Below are positions 1-9,947 of a stretch of DNA of 64,000 bases, piece by piece. Within the stretch, counting starts at the first letter, position 1. Each line of letters starts with the position of its first letter. The notes beneath the pieces were generated by a model. The model was not told the origin of the DNA, did not search any database, and saw only the letters and a program-made list of their open reading frames with translations. The translations under genes were made by a program, and so were the position numbers. The stretch is from Ditibartonella apis. Its GTDB lineage: Bacteria > Pseudomonadota > Alphaproteobacteria > Rhizobiales > Rhizobiaceae. Location of the stretch: NCBI RefSeq assembly GCF_001952075.1, contig NZ_LXYU01000003.1, positions 372,001-436,000 of the forward strand. Reading direction: 5' to 3'.

Positions 1-1
1 G

Positions 2-175
2 CTTGCGCTTTACGGTTATGGCATTGATATCACCGGTTCTTTCGACGAACGCACGCAACTGGTAACAAAAGCCTTTCAACGCCATTTCAGACCACAAAAG
101 GTTGACGGTGTTGCGGATGTCTCGACGATTGATACACTTCATCGCTTGCTTGGCACGTTGAAAAGCCTCACCTGA
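2..175 (+). CDS. N-acetylmuramoyl-L-alanine amidase, C-terminal end (partial)
   Basis: This is the last 57 codons of a gene that begins before the window. The reading frame ends at TGA 173-175. The peptide contains YGYGIDITGSFDE followed by a helix-rich segment with VTKAFQRHFRP and a DVSTIDTLHRLLG end. This is the typical peptidoglycan-binding (PG_binding_1) repeat at the C-terminus of AmiD/AmpD-type amidases, which cleave the MurNAc to L-Ala bond in murein. In Brucella and Bartonella an amidase gene lies just before rnpB and the division cluster, and the same order is seen here. The catalytic zinc domain is outside the window, so the assignment rests on the C-terminal domain and on context. 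Confidence 0.7.
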   Translation, partial: LALYGYGIDITGSFDERTQLVTKAFQRHFRPQKVDGVADVSTIDTLHRLLGTLKSLT

Positions 176-807
176 AGCGTAAGGTTCTTAAAAATATAGC
201 CGGAACAATTGAATGGCTATGCTTCAATGGAAGTAGGCAGCCTGACTATATTTTTTAAAAAATGGAGCGCTTTTTGCTCTTTTCCTTGTCAAATTGTTTC
301 TGATCTTGGTTGTTCAAATCGAAGGTCTTTTTTCTCATAGAAAATAGATTTGTTCTGATTGTTCCGGAAAAGCGCCATTTACGGAAAATTTTTAAAGTTT
401 TGTACTTCCAAGATTTTTATATGGGCAAGAATCGTCGGGCAACGGCTTTTCGGACTTTATCTCGGTCGTGCAATTGCCCGAAAAACAATCAATAGTTTGT
501 TTTGCTTTTAGCCAATCTTCCTTGTCGGATTTAAAAAACAGCTTAACCGATATTCAGGCCCAATTTTAAAATATTTCATGGACATTCAAGGGGCAGAACG
601 GTCGGCTTTTGTATCGTCTCAAGTCGTTATTTCGCATGCGAAGCCTGTCTTATGGCATTTGTAAAGTTTAGCAATCGAGTGACCGGAATGACCCCTATCG
701 CCTTCGGTTTTCCGGAATTTTTGTTTTTCAGGTTTTTTAAAAATAGAACGTCGTTCCTTTCCGGAGCGGTTCGCGGAGAGTTTGGCAATGAAGCAGCTTT
801 TATTGGT
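176..807. other. Intergenic region, no supported gene
   Basis: About 630 bp between the amidase gene and the RNase P RNA promoter. Two short open frames (310-495 and 652-834) lack a recognisable ribosome-binding site and resemble no family I know. I see no tRNA, hairpin terminator or repeat here. Confidence 0.5.
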
Positions 808-835
808 TTGCAGCCGGTTGTTTTTGTTTTATAAA
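808..835 (+). promoter_or_regulatory. Probable sigma-70 promoter of rnpB
   Basis: TTGCAG (808-813) and TATAAA (830-835) are separated by 16 bp. The first base of the RNase P RNA P1 helix lies at 841, six bases after the -10 box, which is where transcription should begin. Confidence 0.6.
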
Positions 836-840
836 GAGCC

Positions 841-1234
841 CGTCAGTTGGTCGGGCAGCCGCGCCTTCTCAATACCGAAAGGTGAAAGGTGAGGAAAGTC
901 CGGGCTCCATGGAATAACGGTGCCGGATAACGTCCGGCGAGGGCAACCTCAGGGAAAGTGCCACAGAAATATACCGCCTGTTCAAACAGGTAAGGGTGAA
1001 AAGGCGGGGTAAGAGCCCACCGCGCATCCAGTAATGGATGTGGCAAGGTAAACCCCACCGGGAGCAAGACCGAATAGGAATGACACGCGAGCTTTGCTTG
1101 CAGCCGATTTCCGGGCCTGTCATTCGGGTAGGTTGCACGAGACGGGTGGTAACATCCGTACTAGATGAATGGCTGTCACGCGGAATTTTTAATCAAATTT
1201 CGCCATACAGAACCCGGCTTACAGACCGACTGAC
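841..1234 (+). ncRNA. rnpB: RNase P RNA, bacterial type A
   Basis: This is the catalytic RNA subunit of RNase P, which removes 5' leaders from pre-tRNAs. The ends pair as helix P1: bases 842-852 (GTCAGTTGGTC) are complementary to 1224-1234 (GACCGACTGAC) with one G-U pair. Core signatures are present: GAGGAAAGTCCGGGCTCC near 891-908, AGGGTGAAAAGGCGGGGTAAGAG near 993-1014, and the universally conserved 3' segment ending in ACAGAACCCGGCTTACAG. The length of about 394 nt fits alphaproteobacterial type A RNA. A T-rich stretch follows at 1235-1253. A protein product from open frames crossing this region is not credible. Confidence 0.97.
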
Positions 1235-1290
1235 ATTTTTCATTATTTTGTTATAGAATGAATAATCACAACATTTTTGTCTAAAACCGA

Positions 1291-1332
1291 TTGACGGGAT
1301 AATACCTTTAGAGCTAATGCAAAGCATTCGCA
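1291..1332 (+). promoter_or_regulatory. mntH promoter with Mur-type manganese operator
   Basis: A -35 like TTGACG (1291-1296) is followed 18 bp later by TAATGC (1315-1320). Overlapping that -10 position is the inverted repeat TGCAAAGCATTCGCA (1318-1332). Its half-sites TGCAAA and TTCGCA match the TGCRAA/TTYGCA pattern described for Mur (manganese-responsive Fur-family) operators in rhizobia. Its placement would block RNA polymerase when manganese is plentiful. The operator assignment is inference from sequence and from the downstream gene. Confidence 0.6.
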
Positions 1333-1350
1333 ATTAGAAAGTTTTGTTGC

Positions 1351-2664
1351 ATGTCTCTTCAAGATGATAAATTTTCCCGTAAGTCCTCACTCACCGAACG
1401 GACGTCGGAAGGCATTTCTGCAATGCTTGCCGGCAAGCGAAAGGGCGGACGTACATTTCTTCTCATGGTCGGGCCTGCCGTTATTGCTTCGATCGCCTAT
1501 ATGGATCCGGGTAACTTTGCAACCAATATTCAGGCCGGATCCGGCTATGGCTATACATTGTTGTGGGTTGTGTTGCTCGCCAATCTGATTGCCATGTTGT
1601 TTCAGGCACTGTCGGCTAAAGTCGGCATTGTAACCGGCCGCAACCTCGCAGAGCTCTGCCGTGACAACCTGTCAAAGCCTGTTGTTGTGGCTATGTGGAT
1701 TATCAGCGAAATTGCTGCAATGGCAACCGACCTTGCCGAATTCCTCGGTGGTGCTATCGGTCTTGCCTTGTTGTTCAATTTGCCGCTCATCGTCGGTATG
1801 ATTATCACTGCAATTGTTACCTATGCGCTTCTGATGATTGATAGCCGCGGTTTCCGCCCGACGGAAATTCTGATCGGTATTCTGGTTTCGATTATCGGTC
1901 TTTGTTATCTTATTGAAATGGTCATAGCACCGGTTGATTGGGAAGCTGCGGGGTTGCACCTTTTTACTCCGGAAATGCCTGATGCCAACGCTTTGCTTAT
2001 TTCCGTCGGCATTATCGGTGCCACCGTTATGCCGCATGCGCTTTACCTTCACTCCGGCCTCACACAAGCACGTGCCAAAGTCCAGAGTGACAAGGATCGT
2101 CGCCAGCTTGTGCGCTATTCCAACCGCGAAGTTATTGTTGCTCTTGCTATTGCCGGTATGGTCAATATGGCCATGGTTATTATGGCGGCAAGTACGTTTC
2201 ATGGTGCGCATAACGACATTGCCGAAATCGATCAGGCCTATTACACATTGACACCGCTTCTCGGTATCGGTGCAGCAGGCGTTTTCCTCGTTTCTCTGAT
2301 TGTTTCGGGTATTTCAAGTTCGGTTGTCGGCACGATGGCAGGACAAATGGTTATGCAAGGGTTTGTCGGTTTCTACATACCGATATGGGTTCGCCGTCTT
2401 GTTACAATGATTCCTGCCTTCATCGTTGTGGCGCTTGGCGTCAACTCGACCGAAGCGCTGGTTGTCAGTCAGGTTATTCTTTCAATCTCGTTACCTGTCC
2501 CTATGATTGCGCTTCTCTACTTTAGTGGTCGCAAATCCATTATGGGGCAATTTTCCAACGGAATTGTTACCCAGATTGTTGCCATTCTTTCGGCAATTGT
2601 TGTTTTGATACTGAATTTTGTATTGCTCTTCATGACATTCGGTTTGATACCGGAAATTTCGTGA
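1351..2664 (+). CDS. mntH: NRAMP-family divalent metal (Mn2+/Fe2+) transporter
   Basis: An inner-membrane proton-coupled importer of Mn2+ and other divalent metals. The 437-residue product has about 11 hydrophobic segments, typical of the family. The two metal-binding motifs are visible: DPGN at residues 52-55 in helix 1, and MPH at 227-229 in helix 6. The YLHSGLTQ segment conserved after the MPH helix is also present. It stands alone between rnpB and rsmH with its own promoter and a Mur-type inverted repeat 18 bp before the start codon, suggesting repression by manganese. The ATG at 1351 has only a weak ribosome-binding site. In many relatives mraZ would occupy the place just before rsmH; here that gene is not seen. 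Confidence 0.95.
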   Translation: MSLQDDKFSRKSSLTERTSEGISAMLAGKRKGGRTFLLMVGPAVIASIAYMDPGNFATNIQAGSGYGYTLLWVVLLANLIAMLFQALSAKVGIVTGRNLAELCRDNLSKPVVVAMWIISEIAAMATDLAEFLGGAIGLALLFNLPLIVGMIITAIVTYALLMIDSRGFRPTEILIGILVSIIGLCYLIEMVIAPVDWEAAGLHLFTPEMPDANALLISVGIIGATVMPHALYLHSGLTQARAKVQSDKDRRQLVRYSNREVIVALAIAGMVNMAMVIMAASTFHGAHNDIAEIDQAYYTLTPLLGIGAAGVFLVSLIVSGISSSVVGTMAGQMVMQGFVGFYIPIWVRRLVTMIPAFIVVALGVNSTEALVVSQVILSISLPVPMIALLYFSGRKSIMGQFSNGIVTQIVAILSAIVVLILNFVLLFMTFGLIPEIS

Positions 2665-2789
2665 TTGATGAGCCCGATCCTAACACTTCGTTAAGCATAA
2701 CTGTGCGATAAAGGAGATTGACGCATTTTGACCGATTGAAAGGTCAGGATGCGCCAATCGATTTTTAAACGTGCTGTTAAAAGATAACG

Positions 2790-3815
2790 ATGCCAACTGT
2801 TAAGGATACTGTTTTTAAACGTCATATCCCTGTTTTACTTGAACCTGTTCTTGCGGGAATGGATGCTTGCGCCGGTAAAACAATCATTGATGGCACGTTC
2901 GGTGCAGGTGGTTATTCGCGCGCACTTCTTGATAAAGGAGCCAATGTCATTGCACTTGATCGGGATCCTGAAGCGATCCGTGATGGTGAAGCTCTGGTTG
3001 AAGAGTATCGTCCGCGATTGAAACTCGTTCATACAGAATTTTCCAATCTCGGCCATGTGACAGAAGATAAAGTTGACGGTGTTATTCTTGATATCGGGGT
3101 TTCGTCCATGCAGATTGACGAGGCAGAGCGCGGCTTCTCGTTCCAGAAAGATGGCCCCCTTGACATGCGTATGTCGGAATCGGGCTTTAGCGCAGCCGAT
3201 GTCGTGAACACTATGAAGGTGAATGACCTTACGCGCATTTTCGGTCTTCTCGGGGAAGAGCGCCATGCGGCACGCATTGCCAGAATGATTGTCGAAAGGC
3301 GTGAGAAAAAGCCGTTTTTGCGGACGTCTGATCTTGCAGATGCTGTCGAGACATTGGTGGGGCGCAAACCCGGCGAGCATATCCATCCGGCAACAAGAAT
3401 TTTTCAGGCCTTGCGCATTTACGTCAATGACGAGCTTCAGGAATTGGCAAAAGCGCTTGAAGCTGGCGAAGCGGTGTTGAAGCCGGGCGGGCGGCTTGGT
3501 GTTGTAACCTTCCATTCACTTGAAGACCGCATGGTCAAAAAGTTTTTTGCTCTCCGGTCAAAAGCTCCCGCACAATCGCGTTATCTGCCGGTTCAACAAA
3601 CAGAAAAGCCGACATTCACGCTTAAAGTCAAAAGCGGCATTACCGCAGATGAAGCGGAGCTCGAATTCAACCCCCGTTCACGCTCCGCGCGCTTCCGTTT
3701 TGGCATCCGCACAGATGCCGACATTGCACCTCTTGATAAATCAATATTCGGACTTCCTGAACTAGCCCGATTTAATGCCCGAACTGATGCCCGAAATGAT
3801 GGTAGTGGAAAATGA
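2790..3815 (+). CDS. rsmH: 16S rRNA (cytosine-1402-N4)-methyltransferase
   Basis: RsmH (MraW) methylates N4 of C1402 in the decoding centre of 16S rRNA using S-adenosylmethionine. The 341-residue protein has the N-terminal [13 protein letters not shown] block, the SAM-binding [14 protein letters not shown] motif near residues 32-45, LDRDPEAI, and the [21 protein letters not shown] block, all diagnostic. The late motif [15 protein letters not shown] is also present. It opens the division and cell-wall cluster and its stop codon overlaps the ftsL start by 4 bp (ATGA). No mraZ coding frame and no tandem TGGG-type MraZ boxes are visible in the 125 bp upstream. Confidence 0.97.
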   Translation: MPTVKDTVFKRHIPVLLEPVLAGMDACAGKTIIDGTFGAGGYSRALLDKGANVIALDRDPEAIRDGEALVEEYRPRLKLVHTEFSNLGHVTEDKVDGVILDIGVSSMQIDEAERGFSFQKDGPLDMRMSESGFSAADVVNTMKVNDLTRIFGLLGEERHAARIARMIVERREKKPFLRTSDLADAVETLVGRKPGEHIHPATRIFQALRIYVNDELQELAKALEAGEAVLKPGGRLGVVTFHSLEDRMVKKFFALRSKAPAQSRYLPVQQTEKPTFTLKVKSGITADEAELEFNPRSRSARFRFGIRTDADIAPLDKSIFGLPELARFNARTDARNDGSGK

Positions 3816-4219
3816 CAGTTTTTCGTACATTTGATATGATCTTGGTGGCTATTATGATTTGTGCAGCCGGTATTACCTACAAGGTGAAGTACGACGCACT
3901 GAAACGCATTGGTGAAGTCCAGCGTATCGAACGACAAATTGTTGCCGAAAAAAACACCATCAACCTGCTGCATGCCGAATGGGCAATGATGATAGAGCCG
4001 GAACGTATGCAGGTATTGGCCACCCGTTATCAGGACCAACTCGGATTGCAGGTAACCGAACCCCGCCAGATTATCAAGTTGCAGGATATACCTGAACGGC
4101 TGCCAGACCAGATCGAAAATCTGATCAAGGATGACGAGCTTGAAGAAAAGAATTCGCTGCTTGCCCGCAACGGCAACGCGAATATCGATAATATCGCAAC
4201 AGGAAGTGTCCGGCCATGA
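3812..4219 (+). CDS. ftsL: Cell division protein FtsL
   Basis: A small bitopic divisome protein that forms a complex with FtsQ and FtsB/DivIC and helps activate FtsW-FtsI. The 135-residue product has one N-terminal membrane helix (about residues 7-23) followed by a predicted coiled coil (about 28-55, with [22 protein letters not shown]) and a short charged tail. Sequence conservation in FtsL is low, so the call depends on topology, the [16 protein letters not shown] segment common in rhizobial FtsL, and its fixed place between rsmH and ftsI. It overlaps both neighbours by 4 bp, implying translational coupling. Confidence 0.9.
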   Translation: MTVFRTFDMILVAIMICAAGITYKVKYDALKRIGEVQRIERQIVAEKNTINLLHAEWAMMIEPERMQVLATRYQDQLGLQVTEPRQIIKLQDIPERLPDQIENLIKDDELEEKNSLLARNGNANIDNIATGSVRP

Positions 4220-5967
4220 AGTTTATTCCGTTTTTGAAGCGTAAACCGAAGGCACCTCTCAATCGTTATGAAGAGTTGCAAAAGGCCGAATATCGTTCAC
4301 GCAGAACCCGCCGCCGTCTGATGGTGGTGGTGAGCTGTTTCTTATGTGTTTATGCAGTTATTTTTGCCCGTCTTATCTATTTCGGTATCAAAGGTGGCGA
4401 GATTGAAGAGGCGTCAGGGCCGGCGGTCGAACAATCGGCAGCCCGTCCCGATATTCTTGACCGTAACGGACGTCTCCTTGCAACCGATTTGAAAACTTAT
4501 TCACTTTTTGCCGAACCGCGCCGCATCATTGATGTTGATGAAACAATCGAATTGATTTCAACGGTTCTGCCCAATCTTGATTGGCAGGAAACCTATAAAA
4601 AGCTTAAAAAGAAAACCGGTTTTGCGTGGATTCAGCGCGGGCTTACGCCAAGTCAGAAAGAGCAGATTATGGCTCTTGGTATTCCCGGTGTCGGGTTTCG
4701 CACGGAAGTGCGTCGCTTCTATCCGGGTGGACCAACAGCTTCCCATATTCTCGGTATGGTCAATGTCGACAATCAGGGCACGGCCGGCATGGAAAAATAT
4801 ATCGACAATGCGGGTTTAAGCGATTTGCGTGCAGCCGGACTTGCCGACGAAACGTCACTTGAACCGGTAAAACTTTCAATCGATATTCGTGTTCAGGCCA
4901 TTATGCGTGATGTATTGGCAGACGCCATGCAAAGATATCAGGCAATTGCCGCCGGTGCGGTGGTTATCAATATCCACACCGGTGAAGTGCTTGCCATGGC
5001 TTCCATGCCCGATTTCGATCCCAATAATCCGGTCGATGCACTTAAAAAAGATCGCCTTAACCGGATGACAGCCGGTACTTTCGAAATGGGGTCGACAATT
5101 AAAAGTTTTACCACTGCAATGGCGCTCGACTCGGGAAAATTCCAGCTGAATAGCGTGATTGACGCGTCAAAGCCGCTTGCTGCCGGACGTGGACATTTCA
5201 TCCGTGACTTCCACGGTAAATATCGTCCGTTGACCGCTTGGGAAATTTTCATCTTTTCTTCCAATATCGGTTCAGCAAAAGAAGCGTTGACAATCGGCAT
5301 TGACGGGCACCGCGAATTTTTAAAAAGAATGGGACTTCTTGACCGTATGACGACAGAACTTCCCGAAGTTGCCCGTCCGGTCGAGCCGAGGCGTTGGAAA
5401 ACTGTCAATTCCATGACCATTGCTTTCGGCCATGGCATGATGACAACACCTCTACAAACCGCGGTCGGTGCCAGTGCCTTGATGAACGGCGGCAGGCTTA
5501 TCGAACCGACATTTTTAAAACGCACAGCCGAGGAGGCGGAAGAACATTCCAAACAGGTTGTTTCACCGGAAACGAGCCGCGACATGCGTTATCTTTATAA
5601 ATTGAATGGAGATATCGGTTCGGGGCGCCGAGCCAAGGTTGAAGGTTATCGTGTTGGTGGCAAAACCGGTACTGCTGAAAAAGTCGAAAACGGCAAATAT
5701 TCAAAAACCAAACGGTTTAACGCCTTCCTTGCGTCTTTCCCGATTGACGACCCGCAATATGTTGTTTTGACAATTATTGATGAACCAAAGGCGGAAGAAG
5801 GAAAGTTTGGCGCAACTGCCGGTTTTAACGCAGCCCCGATGGTTGAAAAGATCATTCACCGGTCTGCAACTTTCCTTGGTGTAAGACCGGATTTCAAAGA
5901 AGAATATGCACCTGTTCTCGCTTCTTCCGGCAACCAAAAGTTGCCTGAGACGTCGTTCAATGATTAG
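4216..5967 (+). CDS. ftsI: Septal peptidoglycan transpeptidase (PBP3)
   Basis: FtsI cross-links septal murein in partnership with FtsW. The 583-residue protein has a basic N-terminus, a membrane helix at about residues 36-56, a dimerisation domain with RPDILDRNGRLLA, and a class B penicillin-binding transpeptidase domain. The active-site motifs are intact: Ser293-Thr-Ile-Lys296 (SxxK), Ser348-Ser349-Asn350 (SxN) and Lys483-Thr-Gly (KTG). The length agrees with other FtsI proteins. It is coupled to ftsL by a 4-bp overlap and followed 18 bp later by murE, whose start has an AAAGGGG ribosome-binding site. Confidence 0.97.
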   Translation: MKFIPFLKRKPKAPLNRYEELQKAEYRSRRTRRRLMVVVSCFLCVYAVIFARLIYFGIKGGEIEEASGPAVEQSAARPDILDRNGRLLATDLKTYSLFAEPRRIIDVDETIELISTVLPNLDWQETYKKLKKKTGFAWIQRGLTPSQKEQIMALGIPGVGFRTEVRRFYPGGPTASHILGMVNVDNQGTAGMEKYIDNAGLSDLRAAGLADETSLEPVKLSIDIRVQAIMRDVLADAMQRYQAIAAGAVVINIHTGEVLAMASMPDFDPNNPVDALKKDRLNRMTAGTFEMGSTIKSFTTAMALDSGKFQLNSVIDASKPLAAGRGHFIRDFHGKYRPLTAWEIFIFSSNIGSAKEALTIGIDGHREFLKRMGLLDRMTTELPEVARPVEPRRWKTVNSMTIAFGHGMMTTPLQTAVGASALMNGGRLIEPTFLKRTAEEAEEHSKQVVSPETSRDMRYLYKLNGDIGSGRRAKVEGYRVGGKTGTAEKVENGKYSKTKRFNAFLASFPIDDPQYVVLTIIDEPKAEEGKFGATAGFNAAPMVEKIIHRSATFLGVRPDFKEEYAPVLASSGNQKLPETSFND

Positions 5968-5985
5968 GCCGAAAGGGGATAACGC

Positions 5986-7434
5986 ATGAAACTTGATCAA
6001 CTTTTGGGAAAAGCATTGGATTCATCCCTTTCTTCGGTTGAAATCAAGGGTGTTACAGCCGATTCACGAAAAGTATTACCCGGATTTCTGTTTGTTGCAC
6101 TTAAAGGCAATAAGGGAGATGGCGGCGTTTACGCGGAGGATGCAGCAAAACGGGGCGCAGTTGCAATTCTAACCGACCATGATTTTAAACTGAAGTCGAA
6201 AAAAGTGCCGGTTTTGCGAGTTCCCGATGCACGTCACCAGCTTGCCATTGTTGCCGCACGGTTTTTTGGCAAGCAACCCGACACAGTTGTGGCCGTTACC
6301 GGCACCAGCGGCAAAACATCTGTGGCGTCATTTACGCGCCAGATCTGGAAGGATGCCGGTTTTGCAGCAGCAACGATCGGCACTATCGGTGTTATTACAC
6401 CGACAAGAAACGAATATGGCTCACTCACGACCCCCGATCCGGTAAGATTACAACAAACAATGGCCGAACTTGTTGACGAAGGTGTGACCCATGTGGCCAT
6501 GGAAGCGTCTTCCCATGGTATAGATCAATGCCGGCTTGACGGGGTGAAATTGAAAGCAGCAGCCTTTACCAATCTCGGTCGTGACCATATGGATTATCAC
6601 CCGACTGTCGAGGATTATTTCAGGGCAAAAATGCGTTTGTTCGACACACTTTTGCCGAAAGATGCACCGGCCGTCATTTTTGCCGATGACAAGTTTTCGG
6701 AAGCGGCAATTGAACATGTCAAACGTGCAAAACGGAAAGTTCTGACCGTCGGTCGCAAGGGCGATTTTATCAAACTCCGTCATGTCGAGCATCAACGCTC
6801 ACGTCAATTTGTCGATTGCATTGTCGATGGAGAGGTTTTCGAGTTCACCTTGCCACTTGCAGGCGATTTTCAGGTTTCCAACGCGCTGGTTGCCGGCGGG
6901 CTTGCCCTTGCAACCGGTGTTTCTGCTGCAGCAGTATTCCGTGCACTTGAACGGTTGCAGGGAGCACCGGGGCGGCTTGAACTTGTCGGTACAACAAAAG
7001 ATAAAGCGGCAATCTATGTTGATTATGCCCATAAACCGGAAGCGCTGGAACAGGTTTTGCTTGCTGTAAAAGCATTCACCACCGGAAGAGTGATTGTGGT
7101 GTTCGGCTGTGGCGGTGACCGTGACAAGGGTAAACGCCCGATTATGGGAAGAATCGCTACCAAATATGCCGATATTGTTATTGTGACCGATGATAATCCG
7201 CGCACCGAAAATGCTGCCGAAATCCGTAGAGAAATTATGGCAGCAGCAAGCGGTGCCAAGGAGATCGGGGATAGACGCGAAGCCATCCGTTATGCCATTT
7301 CTCTGCTTCAGAGCGGCGATACATTGGTTGTTGCCGGAAAAGGGCATGAAAAGGGCCAAATTATCGGAACCGAAGTCCATCCTTTTTCTGACCATCAGGA
7401 AATAACGGAGGCCTTGGAAGGACAGCATAAATGA
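5986..7434 (+). CDS. murE: UDP-MurNAc-tripeptide synthetase, meso-diaminopimelate-adding
   Basis: MurE adds the third amino acid of the murein stem peptide in an ATP-dependent ligation in the cytoplasm. The 482-residue protein has the ATP-binding GTSGKTS loop at about residues 106-112, the TTPDPVRLQ substrate block, and [10 protein letters not shown]. The DNPR motif at 403-406 is the known signature for meso-diaminopimelate rather than lysine. This agrees with a Gram-negative cell wall. Its stop codon overlaps murF by 4 bp. Confidence 0.97.
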   Translation: MKLDQLLGKALDSSLSSVEIKGVTADSRKVLPGFLFVALKGNKGDGGVYAEDAAKRGAVAILTDHDFKLKSKKVPVLRVPDARHQLAIVAARFFGKQPDTVVAVTGTSGKTSVASFTRQIWKDAGFAAATIGTIGVITPTRNEYGSLTTPDPVRLQQTMAELVDEGVTHVAMEASSHGIDQCRLDGVKLKAAAFTNLGRDHMDYHPTVEDYFRAKMRLFDTLLPKDAPAVIFADDKFSEAAIEHVKRAKRKVLTVGRKGDFIKLRHVEHQRSRQFVDCIVDGEVFEFTLPLAGDFQVSNALVAGGLALATGVSAAAVFRALERLQGAPGRLELVGTTKDKAAIYVDYAHKPEALEQVLLAVKAFTTGRVIVVFGCGGDRDKGKRPIMGRIATKYADIVIVTDDNPRTENAAEIRREIMAAASGAKEIGDRREAIRYAISLLQSGDTLVVAGKGHEKGQIIGTEVHPFSDHQEITEALEGQHK

Positions 7435-8849
7435 TGCCATTATGGACGAAAGCCGAGTTACAAAAAGCAATTGATGGCGAGGTCATCGGCAATTTGCCGG
7501 ATGAATTGTCAGGCGTTTCGATAGACAGCCGCACCGTAAAGCCTAACGAAATCTTTTTCTGTATCAAGGGCGAAAAACTCGACGGCCATGATTTTGCGGC
7601 GAAAGCTGCCGAGGCTGGCGCAGGCTTGTTGATTATCGAAAAAGCCCACAAAGCGGATCTCCAAAAGCTTGGCGTACCAATGATAGCGGTTAATGATGCG
7701 CTGAAGGCATTGGATGAGCTTGCAGTGGCAGCGCGGGCAAGATCAAGCGCAAAAATTATTGCTGTGACCGGATCTGTCGGCAAAACGACGACGAAAGAAG
7801 CACTGCGCCACTGTCTTGGAGCTGTCGGAAAAGTTCACGCCAATCCTGCGTCGTTCAATAATCAGTGGGGGGTACCGCTAACCCTTGCCCGTATGCCAGC
7901 CGATACAGATTACGGAGTGTTTGAAATCGGCATGAACCATTCTGGTGAAATCCGCCCATTGGTAAAAATGGTGCGGCCTCACTTAGCCATTATCACCAAG
8001 GTTGCTGCGGTGCATCTGGGATTCTTTTCAAGTATCGAGGAAATTGCAACTGCCAAAGCGGAAATTTTCGAAGGTGTCATCAAAGGCGGAACAGCTCTTC
8101 TTAACGCTGATGATGATTTTTTCCATTTTCTTTCCGATAAAGCGAAAGCCTGCGGGATTGAAAATATATTGAGTTTCGGCGAAGCCGATTTTGCTGATTA
8201 CCGTTTGGAAAAACTCCATATGTTGGCCGACTGTTCAAGTATGAGTGTGAAGATTGGCAACGATGAAGCCATGGTGAAAGTAGCCGCTCCCGGGCGCCAT
8301 ATCGTGCAAGACTGTCTGGCAGTGCTCGGCGCGTGTGATTGCGTTGGTGCCGATATGGCGCATATTGTGATGGCAATGGCAACTTTTAGCGCCGAAAACG
8401 GGCGTGGTGCGCGTTATCATCTGGAACTGCCATCGGGCGGTACATTCACGCTGATTGATGAAAGCTATAACGCCAATCCCGCTTCGATGCGGGCAAGTCT
8501 TGAACTTTTGAAACAAGCACAAACCGGTGCACGCGGGCGCCGCATTGCCGTGCTTGGTGATATGCTCGAACTTGGCAAATATAGCGAAAAACTTCACCGC
8601 GAACTTGCCGAACCGGTTTTTGCCTCGGGTGCCAATCCGGTTTATCTCATCGGTCGTGAAATCGAACCTTTAAAAGAGGAGCTTACCAAAAAGCTCAAAG
8701 TCTATTTGAAAGAAAATGTCGAAGAGATTATCCCTCTCATTCTCAAAGATATTCATGATGGTGATGTCATCATGGTCAAATCATCGAATTCTATTCGCTC
8801 TTCGCGTGTTGTGTCGGCTTTGCTCGAACGTTATAAGAAAGCCAATTGA
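7431..8849 (+). CDS. murF: UDP-MurNAc-tripeptide:D-Ala-D-Ala ligase
   Basis: MurF completes the cytoplasmic pentapeptide precursor by adding D-alanyl-D-alanine made by Ddl. The 472-residue product has the Mur-ligase ATP loop GSVGKTT at about residues 114-120, the NQWGVPLTL motif, [10 protein letters not shown], and the C-terminal [15 protein letters not shown] and VLGDMLELG blocks. It starts with ATGATG inside the end of murE and is followed after 22 bp by mraY, so the genes are probably co-transcribed. Confidence 0.97.
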   Translation: MMPLWTKAELQKAIDGEVIGNLPDELSGVSIDSRTVKPNEIFFCIKGEKLDGHDFAAKAAEAGAGLLIIEKAHKADLQKLGVPMIAVNDALKALDELAVAARARSSAKIIAVTGSVGKTTTKEALRHCLGAVGKVHANPASFNNQWGVPLTLARMPADTDYGVFEIGMNHSGEIRPLVKMVRPHLAIITKVAAVHLGFFSSIEEIATAKAEIFEGVIKGGTALLNADDDFFHFLSDKAKACGIENILSFGEADFADYRLEKLHMLADCSSMSVKIGNDEAMVKVAAPGRHIVQDCLAVLGACDCVGADMAHIVMAMATFSAENGRGARYHLELPSGGTFTLIDESYNANPASMRASLELLKQAQTGARGRRIAVLGDMLELGKYSEKLHRELAEPVFASGANPVYLIGREIEPLKEELTKKLKVYLKENVEEIIPLILKDIHDGDVIMVKSSNSIRSSRVVSALLERYKKAN

Positions 8850-8871
8850 AAGTTAAAAAGGCCAAGCTTCC

Positions 8872-9942
8872 ATGTTGATGTATTTTTCATCACTGACCGA
8901 TATTCTGCCCGGTGTCGGTGTGTTCCGCTATATCACATTCCGCACCGGTGCGGCTTTGCTAACGTCGGGACTTATTGTTTTTCTGTTCGGACCAAGCATT
9001 ATTGCTTCGTTGAAAGTACGTCAGGGCAAAGGCCAGCCAATTCGTGCCGATGGCCCGCAAACCCACTTCAAAAAAGCCGGTACACCGACAATGGGCGGTT
9101 TGATGATTTTAAGTGGCACGGTGGTTTCTGCACTTTTATGGTGTAACCTTGCCAATATCTATTTTTGGGTTGTGCTTCTCGTCATGTTGGCGTTCGGGGC
9201 AATCGGCTTTTATGATGATTATCTCAAAGTTACCAAACAAAGCGAAAAAGGCTTTTCGGGAAAAGCCCGTCTGACACTGGAATTTATCATTGCTATTGTA
9301 GCGTCCGGCGTCATTATGCATACGGAATCAACAGGTCTCGCACTTCCTTTTGTCAAAGATTATTTGCTCAATCTTGGCTGGTTTTTCATACCCTTTGCTG
9401 CTTTTGTCATGGTGGGATCCGGTAACGCGGTCAACTTCACCGATGGTCTTGATGGACTTGCTATTGTTCCGGTCATGGTTGCCGCTTCGTCATTTGCGCT
9501 CATCGCCTATTTGTCCGGCAATATCAATTTTGCCGATTACCTGCAAATCCATTATGTTGCGGGTTCGGGGGAACTTACCGTTCTTCTCGGCGCTGTTGTC
9601 GGAGCGGGACTAGGCTTTTTGTGGTTTAATGCGCCGCCGGCTGCGATTTTTATGGGCGACACCGGCTCGCTTGCACTTGGCGGCATGTTGGGTGCTGTTG
9701 CGGTTGCAACCAAACATGAAATCGTTCTTGCTGTCATTGGCGGATTATTTGTTATGGAAGCACTCTCCGTCATCATTCAGGTGTTCTGGTTCAAATTGAC
9801 AGGAAAACGCGTTTTCCTCATGGCACCGATTCATCATCATTTCGAGAAAAAAGGCTGGACTGAAAGCCAGGTTGTAATACGCTTCTGGATTATTTCGATT
9901 GTACTTGCCCTGATCGGTCTTTCAACTCTCAAACTGAGATAA
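8872..9942 (+). CDS. mraY: Phospho-MurNAc-pentapeptide translocase
   Basis: MraY moves phospho-MurNAc-pentapeptide onto undecaprenyl phosphate to give lipid I at the inner membrane. The 356-residue protein is very hydrophobic with about ten membrane helices. It shows the catalytic FYDDYLK segment, [11 protein letters not shown], the [12 protein letters not shown] motif and the [12 protein letters not shown] histidine block, all hallmarks of the family. ATG at 8872 is preferred, and ATG at 8878 is an alternative two codons in. murD begins 6 bp after its stop. Confidence 0.97.
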   Translation: MLMYFSSLTDILPGVGVFRYITFRTGAALLTSGLIVFLFGPSIIASLKVRQGKGQPIRADGPQTHFKKAGTPTMGGLMILSGTVVSALLWCNLANIYFWVVLLVMLAFGAIGFYDDYLKVTKQSEKGFSGKARLTLEFIIAIVASGVIMHTESTGLALPFVKDYLLNLGWFFIPFAAFVMVGSGNAVNFTDGLDGLAIVPVMVAASSFALIAYLSGNINFADYLQIHYVAGSGELTVLLGAVVGAGLGFLWFNAPPAAIFMGDTGSLALGGMLGAVAVATKHEIVLAVIGGLFVMEALSVIIQVFWFKLTGKRVFLMAPIHHHFEKKGWTESQVVIRFWIISIVLALIGLSTLKLR

Positions 9943-9947
9943 GCAAA

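Noticed and set aside
843-1256. Overlapping frames of 72-89 codons across 843-1256
   Set aside because: They lie within the RNase P RNA, whose structure explains the sequence.
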